From an uncultured Blautia sp. (GTDB lineage Bacteria; Bacillota; Clostridia; Lachnospirales; Lachnospiraceae): a stretch of 42,495 nucleotides of DNA. Position 1 is the first letter of the stretch; each line of letters begins with the position of its first letter. Location of the stretch: the NCBI GenBank assembly GCA_900543715.1, contig UQSX01000019.1, forward strand, positions 1-42,495, given 5' to 3'. Made by a program: the position numbers and the translations under genes. The notes under the pieces are model-generated. The model was given only the letters and a program-made list of their open reading frames with translations. It was not told the DNA's origin and ran no database searches. Positions 37,528 to 42,495 of the stretch are shown in pieces.

Positions 37528-37555
37528 GTGCATAAGGAGATTTCGCTCCTTGCAC
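37528..37555 (+). promoter_or_regulatory. Leader hairpin upstream of thiM
   Basis: GTGC-AT-AAGGAG (37528-37539) pairs with CTCCTT-GCAC (37546-37555), loop ATTTCG. The left arm holds a Shine-Dalgarno-like AAGGAG, but it is about 44 bases from the thiM ATG. No TPP riboswitch consensus (CTGAGA ... ACCTGAT) was found here. Confidence 0.4.
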
Positions 37556-37582
37556 AGGGAGAAAACAGGGCGGAAGAGATAT

Positions 37583-38437
37583 ATGCTGAGAGAATTATTA
37601 GATAATGTAAGAGAGAAAGCTCCTCTGATACAGAATATTACCAATTATGTTGCAGCAAATGACTGTGCCAATATAACGCTGGCCTGCGGGGCATCTCCTA
37701 TTATGTCTGACTGTAAGGAGGAGGCCGAGGATATGTCCCGGATCTGCTGGGGTCTGAATATCAATATGGGAACTTTAAATCCCCGAAAGGCTGAGACCAT
37801 GGTCCTGGCAGGCCGCTGCTACAATGAAAAAAACAAACCAGTAATCCTGGACCCTGTAGGCGTGGGAGCTTCCGGATACAGAAAAGCTCTTGCGGCAGAA
37901 CTTATGAAGAATATAAAGTTCCAGGCCATTAAAGGAAATATTTCGGAAATCCGGAGTCTTATCACAGGAGGAACAGGAAGCCGGGGTGTAGATGCGGACC
38001 AGGGAGAGGCTGTGACGGAAGAAAATCTGAAAAGCTATATAGAAATGGCTCAGGATTTCGCAAAAGAGACTGGTGCAGTGATCCTGATCACCGGGGCCAT
38101 AGACATTGCGGCAGACTCTTCTCGGGCCTTTGCAGTCCGCGGGGGACATGAGACTATGTCCCGGATCACAGGCTGCGGCTGTATGCTGGGATCTCTCCTT
38201 GCCGCCTTTGAGGGGGCAAATCCGGAAAAACCTTTGGAGGCCGCAGCAGCCGCTGCTGCAGCTATGAGCCTGTGCGGAGAGAGGGCCTGCAGGCGTATGG
38301 TGAAAGAACAGGCAGGAAATGCCTCCTGCCGTACCTGGCTTATTGATGAGATGTACAAGCTTTCAGGAGAGGAACTTGAGAAAGGAGCAGACTATGAATT
38401 GTACGAAAAAGGACATGTTGTTATATGCCGTCACTGA
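37583..38437 (+). CDS. thiM: Hydroxyethylthiazole kinase ThiM
   Basis: Cytoplasmic kinase of 284 residues that phosphorylates salvaged hydroxyethylthiazole for thiamine synthesis. Family motifs are PLIQNITNYVAANDCAN near 15-31, SPIMSD, KPVILDPVGVGASGYR and the C-terminal GCGCMLGSLLAAFEG with the catalytic Cys/Gly anion hole. The ATG at 37583 has GGAAGAG upstream; the open frame further upstream includes the preceding terminator. It overlaps thiE by 44 bases. Confidence 0.95.
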   Translation: MLRELLDNVREKAPLIQNITNYVAANDCANITLACGASPIMSDCKEEAEDMSRICWGLNINMGTLNPRKAETMVLAGRCYNEKNKPVILDPVGVGASGYRKALAAELMKNIKFQAIKGNISEIRSLITGGTGSRGVDADQGEAVTEENLKSYIEMAQDFAKETGAVILITGAIDIAADSSRAFAVRGGHETMSRITGCGCMLGSLLAAFEGANPEKPLEAAAAAAAAMSLCGERACRRMVKEQAGNASCRTWLIDEMYKLSGEELEKGADYELYEKGHVVICRH

Positions 38438-39035
38438 CCGTTCCTGGACAGGAGAGAAGACTTTGATGGAACAGGTGAAGGAAGCTCTGGATGGAGGGAT
38501 TACCTTCCTTCAGCTGCGGGAGAAGCATCTGGGAGAAGAGGAACTTTTAAGGGAAGCCAAAGACATGAAGGCCCTGGCTGCAGCTTATCATGTGCCCTTT
38601 ATTATCAATGATAATGTAGAACTGGCTCTGGCTATAGATGCTGACGGCGTCCATGTGGGACAGGAAGATATGGAAGCAGGAAAGGTCCGGGAAAAGCTGG
38701 GACCAGATAAGATTATTGGTGTCTCCGCCCATTCTGTGGAAGAAGCTATAGAAGCAGAGAAAAATGGAGCCGATTATCTGGGAGCAGGAGCAGTCTTTTC
38801 TACATCTACCAAGGAAGACGCAGGAGCTCTTTCCAGAGAAACCCTGGAGGCTATCTGCCGCAGCGTGTCTATACCGGTTGTGGCTATCGGCGGAGTTAAA
38901 GGGGAGAATATTTCCACTTTGAAAGGGACAGGGATTTCCGGAGCCGCCATTATCTCCGGAATCTTTGCTCAGGAAAACATCAGAGAGGCCTGTGTCCGGC
39001 TGAGAAGCCTGCTCAGGGAAGTGGTGGAAGAATGA
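38394..39035 (+). CDS. thiE: Thiamine-phosphate synthase ThiE
   Basis: Cytoplasmic TIM-barrel enzyme of 213 residues joining HMP-PP and thiazole phosphate to thiamine phosphate. Signature parts are LYAVTDRSW, ITFLQLREKH, FIINDNVELALAIDADGVHVGQED, GVSAHSVEEA, GADYLGAGAVFSTSTKE and VVAIGGV. The ATG at 38394 has GAAAGGAG upstream and lies inside the thiM gene. The stop overlaps the HAD gene (ATGA). Confidence 0.96.
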   Translation: MNCTKKDMLLYAVTDRSWTGEKTLMEQVKEALDGGITFLQLREKHLGEEELLREAKDMKALAAAYHVPFIINDNVELALAIDADGVHVGQEDMEAGKVREKLGPDKIIGVSAHSVEEAIEAEKNGADYLGAGAVFSTSTKEDAGALSRETLEAICRSVSIPVVAIGGVKGENISTLKGTGISGAAIISGIFAQENIREACVRLRSLLREVVEE

Positions 39036-39676
39036 AAAATACAGAAATACAGGGAGCTATTTTTGACGTAGACGGAACCCTTCTGGATTCCATGGGATAC
39101 TGGGAACATTTAGGAGATGAGTATCTTCTGTCCCGGCAGCTTCAGCCTCCGGAAAATCTGGCAAATCTCCTGGCTTCCATGACCCTTTTGGAGGCGGCAG
39201 AGTATTTCAGAGAACGGTATGGACTTCAGGAAGAAGCGGAAGAAATGATAAGAGACTTTGACAGACTTATGGCAGTGCACTACCAGCAGGATATTCCAGA
39301 GAAAGAAGGGGTGCGGCAGGTGCTGGAGGAGCTAAAGGAAAAGGAGATTCCCATGTACATTGCCACAGCCACTCAGCGGCCATTGGTTGAAGCAGCCCTT
39401 GTCAGGACCGGATTAAATGGATATTTTCAGGGAATGATCACCTGCCAGGAAGCAGGAAAAAGTAAAAGAGAGCCTCTGATCTATCAGATTGCCAGAGAAA
39501 AGCTGGGCACAGATAAAGAAAAAACAGCGGTATTTGAAGACGCAGTGTTTGCGGCCAGGACCGCCAAAAAAGAGGGGTTTTTTCTGGTAGGCATCTATGA
39601 TGTCTGGGAGCCGGAACAGGAACTGCTGAAGAAAACAGCAGATATTTATTTAAAGACGTGGAGTGAATGGAAATGA
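39032..39676 (+). CDS. HAD-superfamily phosphatase in the thiamine operon
   Basis: Haloacid-dehalogenase-fold hydrolase of 214 residues. Motif I is FDVDGTLLDSMG (nucleophile Asp near 13 and Asp 15), motif II the Thr in IATATQ, motif III a Lys in GKSKREPLI, and motif IV EDAVFAARTAKKEG. The cap domain lies at about 18-85. It overlaps both thiE and thiD, so it is co-translated with thiamine enzymes. It may dephosphorylate thiamine phosphate, HMP phosphate or a damaged intermediate, or convert salvaged phosphates. The substrate is inferred from context only. Confidence 0.88.
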   Translation: MKNTEIQGAIFDVDGTLLDSMGYWEHLGDEYLLSRQLQPPENLANLLASMTLLEAAEYFRERYGLQEEAEEMIRDFDRLMAVHYQQDIPEKEGVRQVLEELKEKEIPMYIATATQRPLVEAALVRTGLNGYFQGMITCQEAGKSKREPLIYQIAREKLGTDKEKTAVFEDAVFAARTAKKEGFFLVGIYDVWEPEQELLKKTADIYLKTWSEWK

Positions 39677-40458
39677 AAAAAGTATTAAGTATTGCAGGCT
39701 CAGATTCCAGCGGAGGGGCTGGGATCCAGGCAGATATTAAGACTATAACTGCCCACAAAATGTACGCCATGACGGCGATCACTGCCCTTACGGCCCAGAA
39801 TACCACGGGAGTATACGGAGTGGAGGAAGCTTCTCCGGAGTTTGTGGGAAAACAGCTGGACTGTATTTTTCAGGATATTATTCCCGATGCAGTAAAGATC
39901 GGCATGGTATCCAATCAGGAAATTATAAAGGTAATCGGAGCCAAGCTGAGAGAGTATAAAGCAGAAAATATTGTGATCGACCCGGTGATGGTAGCCACCA
40001 GCGGCAGCGCCCTTATGGTGGAAGGAGCAGGAAAAACTCTGGTGGAAGAACTCTTTCCGCTGGGAAAGATACTGACTCCGAATATTCCGGAAGCGGAAGC
40101 CCTTTCGGGAACAGAAATTAAAAGCAGACAGGATATGGAAGAAGCGGCCAGAATCATCAGTTCTTTTACTGGCGGAGCAGTCCTTGTAAAGGGAGGCCAT
40201 CTTACAGACCGGGCAGATGACCTTCTTTATGAACAGGGAAAATCTACCTGGCTGTCAGGGGAGAGAGTAGAGAATCCAAATACCCACGGCACCGGCTGCA
40301 CCCTTTCCTCTGCCATTGCCTGCGGTCTGGCAGCAGGCAAAAGTCTGGAAGACAGCGTAAGAGAGGCCAAAGCATATATTACAGGTGCTCTGAAAGCCGG
40401 GTTAAATCTGGGTCAGGGAAGCGGGCCGCTGGATCATATGTGGGAGATAGATTTCTGA
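39673..40458 (+). CDS. thiD: HMP/HMP-phosphate kinase ThiD
   Basis: Cytoplasmic ribokinase-type kinase of 261-263 residues that phosphorylates hydroxymethylpyrimidine twice to HMP-PP. Motifs are SIAGSDSSGGAGIQADIKT near the N-terminus, MTAITALTAQNT, KIGMV, VIDPVMVATSG, LTPNIPEAEAL and NTHGTGCTLSSAIA with the catalytic Cys and Gly-rich anion hole. The ATG at 39673 has GGAG nine bases upstream; an ATG at 39667 is also possible. It ends the thiMED cluster, so with the upstream genes the operon makes thiamine phosphate from salvaged parts. Confidence 0.95.
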   Translation: MKKVLSIAGSDSSGGAGIQADIKTITAHKMYAMTAITALTAQNTTGVYGVEEASPEFVGKQLDCIFQDIIPDAVKIGMVSNQEIIKVIGAKLREYKAENIVIDPVMVATSGSALMVEGAGKTLVEELFPLGKILTPNIPEAEALSGTEIKSRQDMEEAARIISSFTGGAVLVKGGHLTDRADDLLYEQGKSTWLSGERVENPNTHGTGCTLSSAIACGLAAGKSLEDSVREAKAYITGALKAGLNLGQGSGPLDHMWEIDF

Positions 40459-40495
40459 TGGCAGAATGTAAGATTTATGTTAGAACATAGCGGTA

Positions 40496-40501
40496 TATAA
40501 T
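40496..40501 (+). promoter_or_regulatory. -10 box before the NCS2 permease
   Basis: TATAAT at 40496-40501; the -35 TTTATG (40474-40479, 16 bp) is weak. The leader is only about 20 bp, too short for a purine riboswitch. Confidence 0.4.
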
Positions 40502-40523
40502 AACAGAGAAAAGAGGAAATAGG

Positions 40524-41930
40524 ATGAACAAAGAAGAAAAAGATCCGCCGATAAGTGTGGATAACATTTACCGGCTGAACGGGAGGGTACCCCTTCAAAA
40601 GGCTATCCCTTTTGGTCTTCAGCATGTGCTGGCCATGTTTGTATCTAATCTGGCCCCTGTGCTGATCGTCTGCAGCGCAGCAATCGTGCGAAGTACCGGG
40701 GAATATTTAACATCAGCGGAAATCACTCAGCTTTTGCAGTGCGCCATGTTTGCGGCAGGCATCGGTACCTGCATGCAGCTTTATCCAATTTGGAAGATCG
40801 GTTCCAGGCTGCCTATTGTCATGGGCGTCAGCTTTACCTTTCTGGGAAGCCTGCTGGTGATCTGCACGAATCCCGACCTTGGCTATGAGGGGATGGTGGG
40901 AGCCGTGATCCTGGGAGGTATTTTCGAGGGGATTGTAGGACTGAGCGCAAAGTATTGGAAACGTTTTTTAACACCGGTGGTTTCCGCCTGTGTGGTAATC
41001 GCCATTGGACTTTCCCTGCTGTCTGTAGGTATGGATTCCTGGGGCGGCGGAAGCGGAGTAGAAGATTTCGGCGCCTGGTATCATCTCCTGGTCGGAGCTT
41101 TTACCTTAGTGGTATGCCTGGTTTCCCGCTATCTTTTAAAAGGCGTATATAAAAATCTGAATATTCTGGTTGGTCTGGTTTTCGGATATCTTCTGGCTGT
41201 GATCTTTACAGCAGCGGGAGTTGCACCAATGGTAGACTTTTCCGGAATTTCCCAGACAATCCAGGAAGTGGGAGTTTTCAGTATTCCGAGGCTGGTTTTC
41301 TTTACCAGCCACAAGCCGGTATTTGACCTGGGAGCCTTTTTTACCATTGCCATAGTCTTTCTGGTATCAGCAGCAGAGACTACGGGAGCCACTACAGCGG
41401 TATGTACCGGAGCTCTGGGAAGGGATATTAAAATGGAAGAGCTTCAGGGCTCTCTGGCAGTAGACGGATTTTCCAGCGCTATTTCCGGCTGCTTTGGCTG
41501 CCCTCCTCTGACTTCATTCAGCCAGAATGTGGGACTTGTGACTATGACTGGCGTGATCAACCGTTTTACCATCTTTACCGGAGCATTGATCCTGATCCTG
41601 GCGTCACTCTTTCCGCCCCTGGGAGCTTTCTTCAACTCTCTGCCCCAGGCTGTGCTGGGCGGCTGTACGGTTATGATGTTTGGTTCTATTATGTACGAAG
41701 GGATCAAGATGCTGAAAGAATGTGAATTTGACGACAGGACCATGATCATTGTATCCCTGGCTTTCTGCATCGGTGTGGGACTGACCCAGACCTCAGGAAA
41801 CTTCTTTGCAGCCTTTCCTCAGGTGGTAGGAGATGTGTTTAACGGAAATGCAGTAGCAGGGGTATTTGTGGTATCCCTCCTGCTGAGCCTTCTTTTTCCG
41901 AAAAGTAAAAAAGAGAAGAAAGAGGCATAG
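40524..41930 (+). CDS. NCS2-family nucleobase (purine/uracil) permease
   Basis: Membrane permease of 468 residues with about 14 hydrophobic segments, importing xanthine, uric acid or uracil with protons or sodium. Signature regions are GLQHVLAMFVSNLAPVLIVC in TM1, FAAGIGTCMQLYPIWKIGSRLPIVMGVSFTF, VSAAETTGATTAVCTGALGR (with the Glu that binds the base) and GCFGCPPLTSFSQNVGLVTMTGVINR. The sequence looks closer to xanthine/urate permeases (XanQ/PbuX group) than to UraA. It stands alone, with its own promoter. Confidence 0.92.
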   Translation: MNKEEKDPPISVDNIYRLNGRVPLQKAIPFGLQHVLAMFVSNLAPVLIVCSAAIVRSTGEYLTSAEITQLLQCAMFAAGIGTCMQLYPIWKIGSRLPIVMGVSFTFLGSLLVICTNPDLGYEGMVGAVILGGIFEGIVGLSAKYWKRFLTPVVSACVVIAIGLSLLSVGMDSWGGGSGVEDFGAWYHLLVGAFTLVVCLVSRYLLKGVYKNLNILVGLVFGYLLAVIFTAAGVAPMVDFSGISQTIQEVGVFSIPRLVFFTSHKPVFDLGAFFTIAIVFLVSAAETTGATTAVCTGALGRDIKMEELQGSLAVDGFSSAISGCFGCPPLTSFSQNVGLVTMTGVINRFTIFTGALILILASLFPPLGAFFNSLPQAVLGGCTVMMFGSIMYEGIKMLKECEFDDRTMIIVSLAFCIGVGLTQTSGNFFAAFPQVVGDVFNGNAVAGVFVVSLLLSLLFPKSKKEKKEA

Positions 41931-41983
41931 GGTTTTTGGAATTTTAACCGCATTATTTAATTTTGCATAGTCAAATATGATAA

Positions 41984-42014
41984 GAAAAAGCCGGGTGTGG
42001 ATTACCACACCCGG
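41984..42014 (-). terminator. Terminator of pckA
   Basis: CCGGGTGTGG and CCACACCCGG form a 10-bp stem with a 4-base loop (41991-42014). On the minus strand it is followed by CTTTTTC, fitting the leftward pckA gene. Confidence 0.7.
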
Positions 42015-42034
42015 TAAAAATTTGCTTTTTTGAA

Positions 42035-42495
42035 TTATAACTGAGGACCAGCAGATACCAGAGCTTTTCCAGCTTCGTTTCCTTCGTATTTTGCGAAGTT
42101 CTTGATGAATCTCTGTGCCAGGTCTTTTGCTTTTGTCTCCCATTCGGAAGCGTCAGCATAAGTGTCACGAGGATCAAGGATATTTGTATCAACACCTGGA
42201 AGTTCTGTAGGTACTTCAATGTTGAAGTATGGGATCTTCTTTGTAGGTGCTTTTAAGATGTCACCGTTTAAGATAGCGTCGATGATTCCACGGGTATCTT
42301 TGATGGAGATACGTTTTCCGCTTCCGTTCCATCCTGTATTTACCAGGTATGCTTTAGCGCCGCTCTTTTCCATTCTCTTAACCAGCTCTTCTGCATATTT
42401 TGTAGGATGCAGCTCCAGGAATGCCTGGCCGAAGCAAGCGGAGAATGTAGGTGTAGGCTCTGTGATTCCACGCTCTGTACCAGCAAGTTTAGCTG
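42035..42495 (-). CDS. pckA: Phosphoenolpyruvate carboxykinase (ATP), C-terminal part
   Basis: The last 153 residues of ATP-dependent PEP carboxykinase (family about 530); the N-terminal part lies beyond the window. Visible are [19 protein letters not shown], the Lys/Arg substrate region, [15 protein letters not shown] and the C-terminal [16 protein letters not shown]. The enzyme exchanges oxaloacetate and PEP with ATP; in fermenting clostridia it can also fix CO2. The stop is TAA at 42035-42037. Confidence 0.93.
   Translation of the reverse strand, partial: AKLAGTERGITEPTPTFSACFGQAFLELHPTKYAEELVKRMEKSGAKAYLVNTGWNGSGKRISIKDTRGIIDAILNGDILKAPTKKIPYFNIEVPTELPGVDTNILDPRDTYADASEWETKAKDLAQRFIKNFAKYEGNEAGKALVSAGPQL

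Noticed and set aside
37417..37582. TPP riboswitch before thiM
   Set aside because: The conserved CTGAGA and ACCTGAT blocks are absent; the region holds a terminator and a short hairpin instead.
40459..40523. Purine riboswitch before the NCS2 permease
   Set aside because: Only 65 bp lie between the genes, and no three-way junction or TATA/loop pair is visible.

Overview
The window looks like chromosome of a Gram-positive anaerobe of the class Clostridia, probably a Lachnospiraceae member (Blautia/Mediterraneibacter-like). This is inferred from strong GGAGG ribosome sites, a minimal sufCB pair, FeoA/FeoB with FeoB-associated Cys-rich membrane proteins, a lone anaerobic CO dehydrogenase, PEP carboxykinase and D-lactate dehydrogenase. 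I could run no search, so the taxonomy is an inference.

Layout. 1-256: partial membrane protein (minus) with its own promoter. 504-3256: Fe-S assembly pair sufC-sufB, then a P-loop protein. 3334-8242: iron/metal block with a split FeoB-associated peptide plus HMA chaperone, a GltD-like flavoprotein, feoA, feoB and a fused version of the same peptide plus chaperone. Copies of a 14-bp palindrome TTAG-N6-CTAA lie in front of three of these transcription units. 8336-9767: ABC permease and the C-terminal part of its ATPase (minus).

9763-16244 is the most interesting part: a 6,480-bp integrative element that has split the ABC ATPase gene inside its Walker A (P-loop) motif. The N-terminal piece of the ATPase lies at 16243-16385, on the far side. 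The element carries a 540-residue large serine recombinase at its right end. Joining its two ends recreates a 60-bp attP with 27-bp inverted arms (22 of 27 matching) centred on the TT dinucleotide shared by both junctions. The cargo is a cysteine-related set: an EamB-like LysE-family exporter, an XRE-cupin regulator, a PfkB kinase and an Fe-S L-cysteine desulfidase/serine dehydratase homologue. Two small unknown proteins and an unknown membrane protein are also present. The recombinase is the last gene of the regulator-kinase-desulfidase operon.

16545-25030: housekeeping and metabolism, with ldhA, queH, argH, asd, an MBL hydrolase, a Tim44-like secreted or membrane protein behind a 52-bp tandem repeat, a dicarboxylate/amino-acid symporter and a LysR regulator. 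25031-25467 has no gene; it holds a terminator, a 179-bp nested inverted-repeat element and two direct repeats 21 bp apart ahead of cooS. 25468-27353: CO dehydrogenase with a single-base frameshift near its 3' end. 27582-33321: APC permease, M24 aminopeptidase, DegV protein and a two-component system, whose likely binding site lies upstream of the next gene, a PepSY lipoprotein. 34256-35256: bioY under a recognisable BirA operator, with a DUF1284 protein. 35303-37416: CDF metal exporter (minus), hemerythrin and an ArsC/Spx-like protein. 37583-40458: thiamine salvage operon thiM-thiE-HAD phosphatase-thiD. 40524-41930: NCS2 purine/uracil permease. 42035-42495: C-terminal end of pckA (minus).
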